Shown piece by piece: positions 14,946-27,119 of a DNA stretch of 64,000 nucleotides. Location of the stretch: positions 315,001 to 379,000 of the forward strand of contig JAOTOM010004796.1 of the NCBI GenBank assembly GCA_034440615.1. Reading direction: 5' to 3'. This DNA is from Ashinkailepas kermadecensis. Its lineage: Eukaryota > Arthropoda > Thecostraca > Neolepadidae. A program made the position numbers and the translations under genes. The notes under the pieces were generated by a model, which made no database searches, was not told where the DNA came from, and saw only the letters and a program-made list of their open reading frames with translations. Position 1 is the first letter of the stretch, and every line of letters begins with the position of its first letter.

Positions 14946-17635
14946 GTGTGCGTCATTGGATGTCGAGTTAAGGCTAGGGCAGATATCCAGCTTTGTATTT
15001 CTGCTTTTAGGAATGATTTAAGGAACGAAAAGCATCCAACGTTATTTGGGCTCTCCATTCATGCTTGAAGACGCGTGGCTGCATAAATACTCATGGCAAT
15101 GCGCCTATGCGTCATGGCTGATCTACAGTGGCGTGCCGAAGGAGGAGCGCAAAATGACCCCCACCCCACCCACCCACCCACCCCCTGTGAGGTGGTGGAC
15201 TCCAAGGAACCGCGACAGGTCTCACTGAATCGGAGTGAGAGATTAGCGACGCTACATGACTCAACGGTCGACGTGTCGTAGAACCAACAACCACCACCAC
15301 CACCGGTCTCACTGAAATCCGCTGACTTAGAAACGATGTTGGTAGGTTGGGTCCCGTCACAGAAAAATAAAGCTGTCACTAATTATTTGAATGAAAAAAC
15401 AAAATGTGTCCTTTGGACACAATAGTGGTTGAAATCCGATTCCTTATATAAATGGAGGTAGGTTGCAGCCCAGTCAAGTCAGTTTGCACCCTGACGTAAA
15501 CCCTAGTTATGCCATTGCTGACATACACTGAAATTGGACTTTACGGCACACTTAGCACTTGCCGTCGCTTTTCTAGCGCCCCTATAAGCGCTTTGTCCTG
15601 GCATCATCGCAGGGTACATCGCTATCCACTACGATCTCCAGGAGCGGAATAATTACATTGCAAAGCAGAGAATAAGCAGCTTTAATATGAGCCGTTAGCT
15701 TCACAAAGCATCGCACTTTGAAGCCCGGGTCACAGCTATGGAAAGGCAAAGCCACAACATCCATGAAACAATCGGCTCTTCGTCAATGTTCAGCGACGAG
15801 AAGTCGAATCTAAGCCTTCCGGTGACCACGCAGCGACGCTAAGTCGAACTTAAACCTTCCGGTGATCATCGACACCACTTACAGACGCCACCGCAAGCCG
15901 TACCTTCCGATCGGGGGAGGACGCTGACTAGCCGAACAGCCATGCGCTGCGATGCTGGCCGGTCGGCAGCTGATACCTGTCAGCTGGCGCCCGGCACGTG
16001 CACACCCTCTGAGGCCTGGCTGCTGCGCCACACCACCTAGTGCACCTCCTGCACTGGAGACGGCAGAGCGGACACTGCTGCGCCGTTCAGACAGGCGGCG
16101 CCACTGTACGCACCGTCCTCCGCCTGGAATATGGACGGGACGGGACGGGGGGAGGGGGGGGGGGGATTGCCATCATAGGTATACGGTCGCCGACAAAGCT
16201 GACGTGATCCGATCTGTGCCGGATTCAGAAGACGACAGTCGCGTTTTGGCATGTGACGTGGACACCGACTTCTTCGGGGCGAGAGTGCAGCATTGTTAAG
16301 GGACATGTACTGCGCCGTGTCGCAGTTTTTTTTAGTCATTATACCCTGTATATCGGACTTATATCACATGCTTCTTTTCTGCATATCATTGTCCAAGTTG
16401 TCATAGCATATGTGCTTTAACACTTGACTTCACGTGTCAATGGAGCCTGCCTCTGGTTGGCACCTCAAATTGGAAATCAGGAAATGGATGTTCTTATCGA
16501 TGCATGCTTTCTGAATGATTGATATTGTTAGTAAATGAGCAGGGAAATATGCGAATTGAATATTAAGGAACGAGATTGGGAGGTATAAGTGGCCAAGCTT
16601 ATTATCAACAGAGAGCCATTTTCCACCCACATCTGCATATGTTTGGGGTGTTTTTCAGTGTGTTCTCCGGACTAGCTGAAAATATACACCAGTAAGGTAT
16701 TCAAATAAAAACAATCGGATCCGGACCAACTTAGCCACGCGTATTGTAAGAAGCTGGTTGCCAACCAGATAACTTGAGTCCAGGCAAGGCAAGTACAAGA
16801 AACATTTCAATTATTTTTACACGGTAGAATAGAAGGTTTACTAGGTTGCCTTCGGTAATGATAAGCATATTTCGAACGTTCGTGAAATTGGCTTCACTTC
16901 GCTGCTCTTTCTCCCAGAAGAAAAACAAGCAGAAGTGTCGCGCATATTATGCTTTCGTCCATCCCGATTTCCCCGTGGTGGTAAGTGTACGGTGACGGAA
17001 ATCCCCCCTCCCGACGAGGGGCGACCGAAATTCTGAGGACTGGCCTGGAGAGGGTTCAGGTCACATTCGTGATGTATGTCGGGTTATTGATTCATGGAAG
17101 CGAATAGAAGCCGAAACATTTCCCTGGCTTAACTGTCACGCGTATCGCTTTTATTTCAGAAGCGGCATTCTGAGTTCCTCTGCGACTCATTGAACTGCTA
17201 GGTCACCTGGCGTCGCCAATATCTCTCTCTAATTGGGAGAGAGTTTACTCGGTAATGAAGAGCTCAGCTACCTACCGACCGAACCTCCGCGACCCACCAT
17301 TTCGTCGTATTTTGCCAATTTGCCGAGACCAGAGCACCTGCTGTAAGATCGATACTAACGCCGCCTATTGACTGATCCGAGACCAACCGGGCCCCGACAT
17401 CAGAATAGGTGGCGCCACCGTCGGTGTTGCCCGCGTTGTCTCAAGCGACAACAGCATCATAGAGGATCGGGAGCATCAGGTTAAATATTGTCACCAATGG
17501 ACGGTAACATTACACAAAATCCGAGGTCGTCTTCGAAGAGACGAGAGGGACCAAAATCAAGCATGCCTCCTCATATTTTTCCCAGGAACCATGCATCGAT
17601 TAAAGCAATTGTTGTTGTATTCCATATGATATGTT
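14946..17635. other. intergenic, no gene recognised
   Basis: Contains an approximately 50-bp duplicated stretch near 15790-15870 (cagcgac...gtcgaa...ccttccggtgat twice) and a poly-G run near 16147-16165. Open frames on both strands show no conserved domain. Confidence 0.4.
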
Positions 17636-17975
17636 GTCGGATCTTGTTTGCACCTGTCCTGTCCCGGCATATACCTTTTCTTCGACGGCTGTGAACTTCC
17701 AACAACCCACCCTCAATGTGCACTCCTTGGACACGGAGCCAATATTCATAGTCATATCACCCAGCACAAAGTGTATTGCAAAGAAACCAACAGTCATCTG
17801 GCATTTATCAATTCTCCGTGCAGCAGACGGTCGGTGATATCGACGCATGACGTAACCCATGGTGCAAACGATTAAAAGACAGAGCAGCCTCCGTGCATTG
17901 GTACCTGGAGTCACTTATGGTAGTGCTAGTAGGTAGCATGTATGCTACCTGCCATCATTACTATAAGCGGCTCTA

Positions 17976-17977
<2 letters not shown>

Positions 17978-18054
<77 letters not shown>
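17978..18054. repeat. (TA)n microsatellite in gene A 3' region
   Basis: About 76 bp of TA, starting 36 bp downstream (reverse strand) of the gene A stop codon. The duplicated block has a TA tract at the same place, there invaded by PLEs. Confidence 0.97.
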
Positions 18055-18055
<1 letters not shown>

Positions 18056-18090
18056 CGGGACAGTTGAGGGAAGACAACCAAGTTTCATAG

Positions 18091-20181
18091 CTACCAACTG
18101 GAGTGGATAGTGCAGTGATCGCAACAAAGCCAGCAACGCTTTATCACCGTTCCGGAGTTTTTCCTGATGAACTTAGCGGTTTTCCCCCATCTTCTCTTGG
18201 CAGGTCCGGACCGGGTAGGTTTGGTCACCTTCACAGCCGTCAGGTTGCCACAAAAGCTTTTGATCTTGGCGCCGGCCTCTTCAATGAGATCACCTGCCGG
18301 CTCGGCTGCGGATGTTGTCCATTTGATGGTCTGTAGTTTGCCGGCCTCGCTCTTGGCCTGGGCCTCCTCCGCATCCTGAGCCGGTTTACCCTTGGCTATG
18401 CGACCGATGGCACAAGCATTGCCGAGTCCCTTGCCCTTCATGGCTTCAAAACCGGTTTGGTAGTCCTCGATGGTTTCGGTTAGGTAGTTGCGTCGCATGG
18501 TGACCTGATTATCCTTGTCCAGGATGACCTCCTCTCCGACGATGTCACCATTTGAATCTCCAACCGTGGTCAGGACCTGTAGACGTTAAAAGCACAAACC
18601 CTTGGACGACGTTCACATTGTGTATATGCGTGTGATCACTTTGAAGGTACTTGGGGAGTATTTAGCGGCTTTGCAATTGCTGATGTATCGACTAGTTGCA
18701 CACAACAAATCGCTATTGCATAACCTGAAATAGCCCTGTCGGCCGTTCCAACCAGCATACGCCCGGGATAAACACAATCTGCCTTGCCATTACCTCACTT
18801 AACACCTTATTCACCTTTGACTCTTTGACAACGAATGAACGAACGTCTAATTCTGGAGTTCTTTTGAAGACTACGGCCATGTTTACTCAAGCCAAGGTGT
18901 TTTGATAGTTCCATGAAATTACTAGTGTTTTCACGCATTTACAATGCAACTTGTGACATCAACGGTTGCGTGACCAGATCCATGGGAGATTATTTTCTGA
19001 ACGACAATTGAGGCTATTCTTTGATGTTTTTTTGTGCTATTTGAGTTGTCGTCTTGGCGGGCGAATTTATTTGGCTCAGCGGAGGAAATTATATGCGAAA
19101 TTGTTCCCGACCCAAAAATCGTTGTGGGTACAGAGAGCAATGTAGTCGCAGTGTATACATCAGGTACGTAACAAGAGTTTTTGTTTATAACATGTTGGTG
19201 CTGAGGGGAGAAGTGTGGCCCCTAGCTACGGTCGCACGGCCTGCACAGCTTTAAAATTACTGCGAGATCATGTCAGATTGTAGCAGACAGTGGATCCGCC
19301 CCCACCCCTTACAGCAAAAAAAACTTCCTTCTGCAATGTCTTATAAGCAAGTCGATATAGATGCCCTAAGTTTATCTTGATAATGCCTCTGACTTCGGTG
19401 AAGATCCATCTGTGAGAAAAATACAGCACCACTGAACCGGTGCCTAATTAGCGATAAATAAACTTCACTATCTCCTGCAAAATGAGAATTTTTCCCGGAG
19501 GTTCCCAATAGTAAACGTAAGCGGTGAGCAATATGCGTGGTACTGACATATGGCTCCATTGCTCTGCAGCTTAATATTATTCGAGCTCGGATTATTACTA
19601 GAATGCCGTTAAGTTTGGATTGCAATCATACCACAGGTCATTTGTCATTACGAGGTGAGATACTGAGCTGCGATTTATGTGTCTAGAGATTCAGCCCTCA
19701 GTGGTTTCGTCTATTAACCATTTCTGGTGGAGCGTGTTTGGGCGGAACGCGAGCTGGAATGGCGCTGGATGATTATGAATTGCTGGGAACATCTTGGAAT
19801 GTTGACCTATCAGAATAAGCTAGGACGTCCTGTTGACTGCACTGCGCGATACTTAGCAAGGTTTCCTTTTTGTAATGCAATGGTAGTAGTAGCAGTGTTG
19901 AACAGTAGCATGCACTCCACAGCAGTGTGCTGATGTTAATTGTGTAGCTTGCGAGGTGTTAGCACATCAGCTGTCAAATTAGCTGTTAGCAGACCATTCA
20001 AGACTCACTAAAATTGAGGCATTTGAGTTGGACAAGCACGCTTTGACAACACACAAACAGACAAAAGACACATGGATGTATCACATCCATGTCACCACCA
20101 CCGCCCTCAACTCACCTCTACTTCGCCTGCGTGCACAGTAAGCTGGGTAACCAAAGCAACGAGTACCAGAGCACCAATCAT
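18091..20181 (-). CDS. BRICHOS-domain antimicrobial-peptide-type precursor, gene A (two exons)
   Basis: Join of exon 1 (20181-20116) and exon 2 (18576-18091) on the reverse strand. The intron is 1539 bp, phase 0, with donor GTGAGT and acceptor CTACAG. The product is 183 residues. Residues 1-18 are a signal peptide (MIGALVLVALVTQLTVHA, likely cut before GEVE). Residues 23-60 are an acidic propeptide. A BRICHOS-like domain follows, with the conserved Asp in IEDYQTGF (D60), Cys77 in GNACAIGRIAKG and Cys131 in AKIKSFCGNLTAVKV, the expected pair of domain cysteines. The basic site AKRR (148-151) precedes a 32-residue tail, W152-W183. That tail is cationic (six Lys/Arg, one Asp), with an N-terminal stretch that could form an amphipathic helix and a C-terminal cluster CWLCCDHC. 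Signal, BRICHOS, dibasic site and cysteine-rich cationic C-terminus is the plan of polychaete BRICHOS antimicrobial precursors, the length and helix-plus-loop layout being closest to nicomicins. Antimicrobial function is inferred. The start is supported by paralogue B and a TATA box. Four tail cysteines rather than two is unusual. Confidence 0.85.
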
Positions 20182-20261
20182 AGTTTGTGCACGGAATTGA
20201 AGTAGCGTGCGGAGACCAATGTGGGAGGGAATCCTACCTGGACAGCAGACAAGCCAACAGG

Positions 20262-20269
20262 CTTTTATA
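20262..20269 (-). promoter_or_regulatory. TATA box of gene A
   Basis: TATAAAAG on the reverse strand, about 81 bases before the ATG at 20181. Paralogue B has the same octamer 80 bases before its own ATG, and relic C has CATAAAAG at the matching place. Conserved position supports a real core promoter and a short 5' untranslated region. Confidence 0.75.
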
Positions 20270-20274
20270 CGTGC

Positions 20275-22740
20275 TGCACAGAGCAAGGAACGCAAGGGTG
20301 AGACCCAGGTGTGCAATATGAATACCATATGCAATATTCAATTGACCGTTATATTTCATGACCTGTCACTTGTCGCGCACCGTGTTGCATTATTAATGAT
20401 AAATGCATGCGCTGAAATCATGTGGTGAATTTGCATGCGCTAACGTGCTTATGTGCTGCATGTATGCATGCGTGGAGATGTCGCTCAGACATCCCACAGG
20501 GGCCGCTTGCAGTCTGCGGACTCCGTTTGGAAGCAGCACCCAATCTCTATCGGTACAGACAGGGATCTCCTCCATTGTACAGTTGCTTTCATCGTGCAGT
20601 CACGATGAAATGAATATTAAAATATAAAGCAAAATTCACCCATCTGTTCCATGACTCGGTAAGGTTAAAAAAGGAGCTACTGGCGAAGGGTACACGAAGC
20701 AATCGCTCTCTGAGGTATTCAGCCATATAATAAATGTTGGCGTTTTGCTATCGTGGTAATACCTGATATTAGGAGAGTATCCAAGGGGAATGGGGGCGCC
20801 CCCTGAGAGTCGCACCACAGGGGGCTCCCTTTAGCACTGTCCATCCGGAAGTCCGACAGCTGAGCGCCGCAGACTGAATGGTAGAAATTGCAGATGTGGT
20901 AGGGGGTGTTGCCTCGTAGCTTTGAGACTGTGGGTATCGCCTCCCGACTTCACTTTAGGGAAAGCGACAGTCAGGAAACTTCTGATCCGCACAGACCAAG
21001 AAGGCGGAACATGGGGACGGGTGGCGTGAAGGATGTGCGGCTGCTATGGCCAAAATGTTAGAGGGGCAAACACACGTGTTTGGTCTTCCCCCAAATGTGA
21101 TTGTTTAGAGGGAGTCTCTAATATATTGTAGAAGATGGGGTCCAAATAGGCGTTCATTTTCATCTCCCGTAACTGCGCTTCCCCCACCAAAAAATATGCC
21201 GGTCTAGGGAAGTTCGTTGACCGTGGCCTCCTTTTCTACTCCCAGGGTCTCTGTTTCAACCGGAAAACATCCATGTGTACTGGTCAGTGGAGTCTCTAAG
21301 GAGGCCATGGTGTCTTGCGCCCGCTCCCACCTTGGAGTAGTTAGGCCTTCTTTGGGGACCAGATTTTACAGTTGAAAAATTGAATGTTCGAGAAAAGTTG
21401 TTTGGACATTTTCAAACACGGTTTGATATTTATTTATTTATTAAATACCAAATAAGGGTAAAAACGCATTGGGTTTTGCTGCGGTTTGTGCCGCTTTTTA
21501 CTTTGTTTTATACACATTTCTCGAAAACTTCCATCCTCAACACTGCATCACGATATCCAGGAATTTGTCCGTAACATGATCGGTGACCCACAGCTTTGCT
21601 CGTGCTACATGTATTTGCTTATGCCTGGAGTTTCCATGTCTTAGATACTGATGCACGAAATCGCATGTGTTTTACGGGCACGGTCTGAAAACTACAATGA
21701 CGATGGGTGGCCAACTGCATCCCGACATTGACTGTTTGACCAGAGCTGCAAGCTCAACCAATAGAGGTATAAAATTATAAATTATTTTTTTTAAATTATT
21801 AACGTCACGTCATTTGACTCTGAATTTATAGTTTTGTATTTTATTGCACTTGAACTGGACGCAATATGACCATAGTAGCCGAAGTGCCATGAAGCTCACA
21901 TACAAACTAACAAGCTGGTGGCTCTGGTGGCTCCACAAAATGAGGGCTATTCGTTGTCGATCATCGTGTTACAGGGAATATAGTGTGCATGTCATGTCGA
22001 GTACAAGTTAAAGGATAGACATAAACACAAGCACGTTTGTGTGCGATAGTCCTTGGCAGTACTCTGCGAGACAGCAGATGCTTGACATGCATCACAGCTA
22101 TCAGGATGCCAAAGCATCGGTCCGTGGCATGATTGTTGTGTTTTCACACCATAGTTCTGTGTTGGTGATCACGTGTAGATTTTCACGCTCTTAGAAAACG
22201 GCAGCGATTGCTTCGTGAACTTGCTCGGTGGTAGATTTTGGGTTTGGGTTAACTGGAGACGATCACCGCACTACAGAAGCTCGGTCTTACTCACCCGGAT
22301 CATCATGCCATCCTGGAAAAGTGAACATTGAATCCAGTACTCCTTACTAAAGCTAGCTTTACCTGAGGGAGCCTGTTGTTCGGACCAGTGATTTTCACCT
22401 TTTGATATTACTTACTATGATAGTGCTACACACTCCGAGAATACCTGAAGCTCACTGCCCCAGATCTTGAGAAAACCTTGCATTTTCGCAGACGCAGAAT
22501 AACACAAATCACACTACAGAAAATCGTTTTGTTTGAGCAGATTGAAAGATACCTGCAATGGCATGTAATTTATAAACGACCAAGTACATCCAGGGATTTA
22601 AACATGGGATGCGCATATGCCTTCCGTCTATATATCCAGTATATACATGGAGTATTCAGTACTATATGCTCACAAACCGTCAGAGCCCACTGATTACTCC
22701 GCCCTGCCAGTTTTGGCGCGACTGACTGCCAGTTACCGCA
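20275..22740. other. intergenic, no gene recognised
   Basis: No coding domain, RNA gene or transposon terminus was recognised. It is AT-rich with short open frames lacking motifs. Confidence 0.45.
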
Positions 22741-22911
22741 GTTCTTTATTTTTCATTTTCGTGGGGTGACACCCGTCGCTCTTTTCTCATTTCTTTTCCT
22801 AGTGGGGTGACACCCGTCACCCCTATGTTCGTCGTCGTCGTATTTCCGTTCCCTGAGTTTCTGTGTGTCCTTTATCTTTATTTAAATTACATTAGGTAGG
22901 ATTTTTTCCCC

Positions 22912-24044
22912 GTGATGGGGAAAAAGCGTAAAAAGGACACGGACCCATGCTCGCCAACGGACACCGACACGAAATTTCCTCCTCTGACCACACCTGACGA
23001 CCATCGCACGGACACAGACCTGACACCTGATGCTCCCTCGATTGATGCAAACGTTGATTACCCGCGCCGAACTATTCCCCTCGATGACGCCATGGAAGCC
23101 CTTTGCGCGTCGCTGACCCCTGCTCGTCCCAATACCACGACCTCGCCTCGCAATCCAAGCCAGACCATCACTCTCCACGCCACTGACCCACGCTCGAACC
23201 AGACCACGTCCTCCCAACCTGAACATATCGACCATACCTCGATAGTGCTGGATCATACATCGTGGTAAAGCCTGTCGAGGAGTCCGTCTATTTTTGTCGT
23301 GTTAACGTTTTCTGGCCAACCAAGCAACTCCTCGCCATTTGCTCCTTAGCCAATCCTAACATTGAAGTCCCAGCCAACGGAACCCTCGTCATCAAATCCC
23401 AATCACGAGCCCAGACCAAAGCCCTCCTCCGCACCACCACATTTTGTGGGAAATCAGTCACCGTTATTCTACATTGTAACCGTAACACCACCAAGGGCAC
23501 CGTCTTCGCGCCGAAGCTCCGCTTCATGTCTGAGGCAGATATTCAGGCGGAGCTCAGGCCGGAGGGGGTGACCCACGTCCGCCGCATTACATCCTTCAAA
23601 GACGGCCAGAAACGTTATACGAGTCTCTTAGTCCTCACCTTTAATTCTACCACTCTTCCCAAGTCTCTCCTCGCCGGATACCTACGCTACCAAGTCCACG
23701 TCTTCATTCCCAATCATCTCCGCTGTTTTAACTGTCAGCGCTTCGGCCATGGCAGTAAAACATGCCGCCAATCAGCCCGATGCTTCAAGTGCAGCGAACC
23801 ACCTCATCCTGACTCCACCTGCTCCAAACCGGCCCACTTCCTCAGCTACAACACACCTGACCACCTGACTACATCACCCCTCTGCCCAGTTTGGCGCAAG
23901 GAGAAGGAGGTATGCGCTGTCAAGGCCACAACCGGAGTTTCATACCCGCCTTTTCGAAGGCCGACTGAACGAAATTTGAAGAGCTTTCGTTGTTGCAATA
24001 CAACCCGGAAATTTATCCTGTGCAGAACATACATTAATTACTAA
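22912..24044 (+). pseudogene. LINE ORF1 (gag-like) with CCHC zinc knuckles
   Basis: Frames 22912-23268 and 23262-24044 overlap and join by a frameshift. The first part is a polar Thr/Pro-rich leader. The second carries the RNA-binding region and two zinc knuckles: CFNCQRFGHGSKTC, then CFKCSEPPHPDSTC. A third partial motif follows (CPVWRKEKEVCAVK, where CP.W..EKE is typical of I and Jockey gag proteins). The frame ends at 24044 after reading into sequence unrelated to gag, at the breakpoint that removed the endonuclease. Confidence 0.75.
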
Positions 24045-24144
24045 CACACTTTTACAAACAGCGTCTGTAACAATTCCACGCACAAATCCTTTTACAAAAT
24101 GCATACCAGTACCTTGGTTTAGTCCCGAAATTTCACAAGCCATC

Positions 24145-25742
24145 GTGATAAGAAAAAGGGCATTTAGAAAATATTTACGTCATCCCGATCAACACAATAT
24201 ATTCCACAGGAACCATGAACGTGCGAGGACCCGCCGCATCATTCGTGAAGCTAGGCGCCGTTCATGGTCCTTATATTTACAGCAACTTACATTTCAAACA
24301 CCTTTAAGCCAAATATGGGGATTAATCCGCCGTTTGAGCGGACGATCCCCATTTAGATCATTAAAAGCCCTCAAAATTCATAATCACACAATTACCGAAC
24401 CCAAGAAATAGTAAACACCATAGCGGATACCATTGCCCACCATAGCTCCGACGAAATCTACAGACCTGGCTTCATAGAAAATGCACAGCACAATTTTAAC
24501 CTCAATCTCGCACAATTTGATTCTGATAACACAGAAATATATAATACTCCTTTTCAAATTTCAGAACTTAACACAGCCATATCCTCCGCCGGCAATACTT
24601 CAGTAGGACCCGACAACTTACATTATTATTTTTTCAGACATTTACCGGAGCACACCAAACATAGCATTTTGCACACATTTAATTAACTATGGACAACTCA
24701 TGCCTTCCATGAGGCATGAGTTGGAAACTTGGAAAGAATCTTTAATTATACCCATCCCAAAACCTCGCAAGGACCATAGGAACCCAACAAATTTTGGACC
24801 CATGGCACTCACCAGTTGTTTAGGAAAACATTTAGAACGCATAGTTATAAAAAGACTGACCTGGCACCTGGAAGCAAAATATCTTCTATATCCCTTTCAA
24901 TGTGGTTTTCGGTGCGGACGCAGCACAGTAGATCATCTCATTCGGGTAGAAACAGACATCCGCCTTGGTTACAAAAAAAACATGAACGCACTGTCGCAGT
25001 ATTTCTAGACATAAGCAAAGCGTACGATATGGTCTTCAAACCCGCATTACTCTCCAAAATTCAACAACTCGGTATAAAAGGACATATAGCACATTATGTA
25101 GTAGGTTTATTATCTGGTTCTCGTCGATTCCACGTCAGGTGCCGGTCAGCCATTTCCGATCCACATTATCTTCAGAACGGCCTTCCACAGGGAAGTTGTC
25201 TTTCACCAGTATTATTTAGCATTATCATTAATGATCTTTTCGATGACATACCTGCCAATATATCATGTTCTCTATTTGCAGGCGATACGCAATTTGGTGT
25301 TCCGGCAAAAATTATGAACATTGTTTAATTCGCTTGCAAAACACACTTGACAGAATACACGAATGGTCCCTGGAGTATGGTTTCATTTTTTTCAGCCCCA
25401 AAATCTGCAACACTGATATTTAGTAAATCGACACCCTGCCCAAACCCAAATACACCGCTTCACCTCGGGAACAATCACTTACCTTTTGTAAATTCATTCA
25501 AATTTCTTGGTATTATTTTGTATCGAAGGCTATCTACGCGTATGCATAAACACATCAAACACGTCCAGACGAAATGTCATCACCGACTCAATTTATTTCG
25601 CTGTATTACTTCTTCCTCATTGGGAGCCGACCGCCATAAGCTTTTACATCTCTACAAATCATTAGTTCTTCCCATCATAGAATATAGGTCGGTAGTTTAT
25701 GCTGGTGGCAGCTTTGAAACTTTTGGACAACATACAAAATAA
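24145..25742 (+). pseudogene. LINE reverse transcriptase (broken, active-site Asp lost)
   Basis: Frames 24145-24411 (basic linker), about 24540-24690, 24700-25008, 24816-25328 and 25347-25742 together give a reverse transcriptase. They contain ESLIIPIPKPRKDHRNPTNF, FLDISKAYDMVFKPALLSKI (motif A), NGLPQGSCLSPVLFSIIIND (motif B) and SCSLFAGDTQFGVP (motif C). Motif C reads FAGD instead of FADD, because a GGC codon near 25281 replaces the first catalytic aspartate. Several frameshifts are present. Confidence 0.8.
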
Positions 25743-26149
25743 ATTTATCCGCATAGCACTCGGTACAATGACTACTTCTCCCATCATTTCTCTACAAACC
25801 GAATCAGGAATTCCACCATTAGCTCTACAAAGAATGGAACAAAGACTTAGGTATGCCGCAAAAAAATCAGTTTAAAGAACACCACCCCACACACGCATCC
25901 TTGCAAATTCTCCCAAACTTACACCTCAACTATTTAGGTCCAGCCGAAAAGCGAACCGGTCTTACCATAGCTCCACGCGTCAAAACATTTTCTGCACAAC
26001 TTCAGTACAATATTCCACAACTTACTTTTCTTCCTCAACCTACTACACCACCGTGGCAGATGGCCGAACGGCACATATTTTATCTAACCACCACCCCAAA
26101 ATCACAACTTTGTCCAGAATATGCCAAACACAAGTTTCACCAGCTTCGG

Positions 26150-26545
26150 TCTCGATATTGCCCTGTTCCCTTTATCATTACTGACGGATCTAAGGATGCA
26201 ACACCACAGGAAACGCCATTGTTTCGGGTACACACACAACACAACATCGCCTACCAAACGGAACTTCCATTTTCATTGCCGAATTACACGCCATTCTGAT
26301 TGCCCTTCGTTATATTCGTAATCGTTTCCTTTGTCACCCCATGCGCACCGTTGTTGTTTGTTCTGACTCAAAATCTGTCCTTCAATCGCTTTCTTCACTT
26401 TCTTTTTCGCACCTTTGCCATATTTCCATCTATGACACACTTCAAACACTTTACATGATGGGCGTGAGGTTCCGTTTCCTGTGGGTGCCCAGCCACTGAG
26501 GGATCCCAGGAAACGAAGAAGCCGACAAATTAGCAAAATAATCAT
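26150..26545 (+). pseudogene. LINE RNase H domain (broken)
   Basis: The frames read FIITDGSKD, then after a shift AELHAILIALRYI, VVVCSDSKSVLQSL and FLWVPSH followed by a TGA and GIPGNEEADKLAK. These are the DGS, E, SDS and H..GN..AD blocks of RNase H. The internal stop at about 26498-26500 and the frameshift near 26275 inactivate it. Confidence 0.8.
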
Positions 26546-27119
26546 TACAACTTCCAAACATTACAGGAATTCCACCACATTTTGACGGCATTAAATCATC
26601 AATACAACAGATAATTCGACATTTTTGGACGCCAAACTGGACACAAAACACAAACCATACACAATTACGACTCATCAAGCCTACTGTTTAACCATGGGCA
26701 TCATCTTTAAAAAAACCGACACGAAGAAAAAGTCCTATCACGTTTACGCATCGGCCATACTTGTATTACCCATCGATATATCTACACGACTTCACCTCGA
26801 CCTTCATGCCCTTCATGCAACACCCATCTTACAGTCACACATATACTCCTACACTGTCAACAATACCATGGCCCACGAAGAACACTTACCAGCTACTGCC
26901 GGACACACAACAGTGCCTTTTCTTTACCCACACTACTGGGAGATCAACACCCTTTTCTAATCAAACCACTTTTCATCTTTCTCCGACAAACAAACTTGCT
27001 CCAGGAATTATAATCTGACTTTTACAGCATAACGTGTTTTCTTTCTTTTTTCACGGCACGAAATGACCTGAGGAGGCCGAAGTGCCTATTTTAATAAAAC
27101 TAATCCAGTATATGCATAC

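Larger units (their letters stand above)
17640..20270. repeat. segmental duplication copy 1 (carries gene A)
   Basis: Hand alignment shows that 17765-17980, 18055-18095, about 18945-19620 and 20100-20270 correspond in order and orientation to 33890-34120, 36648-36690, about 37905-38850 and 39050-39211. The block spans gene A from downstream of its stop to its TATA box. The partner copy has lost exon 2 and gained PLEs in the (TA)n tract. Homology appears to stop just upstream of the TATA box at 20270 / 39211. Confidence 0.75.
22745..27115 (+). mobile_element. I/Nimb-like LINE, decayed, endonuclease deleted
   Basis: Forward-strand order is: 5' leader with two copies of gtggggtgacacccgtc; gag-like ORF1 with zinc knuckles (22912-24044); a linker; reverse transcriptase (about 24540-25740); RNase H (about 26160-26540); and a 3' end containing gaggaggccgaagtgcc, followed by ttttaataaaactaatcc. 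RNase H after the RT and this 3' tail point to the I superclade (Nimb-like). Only about 100 bp lies between the gag-like frame and the linker, so the endonuclease (normally some 220 codons) has been deleted. Multiple frameshifts and stops make it inactive. Confidence 0.8.

Noticed and set aside
15133..15360. A cagtggcgtgcc string resembling a hAT end
   Set aside because: No matching inverted end or 8-bp direct repeat was found downstream.
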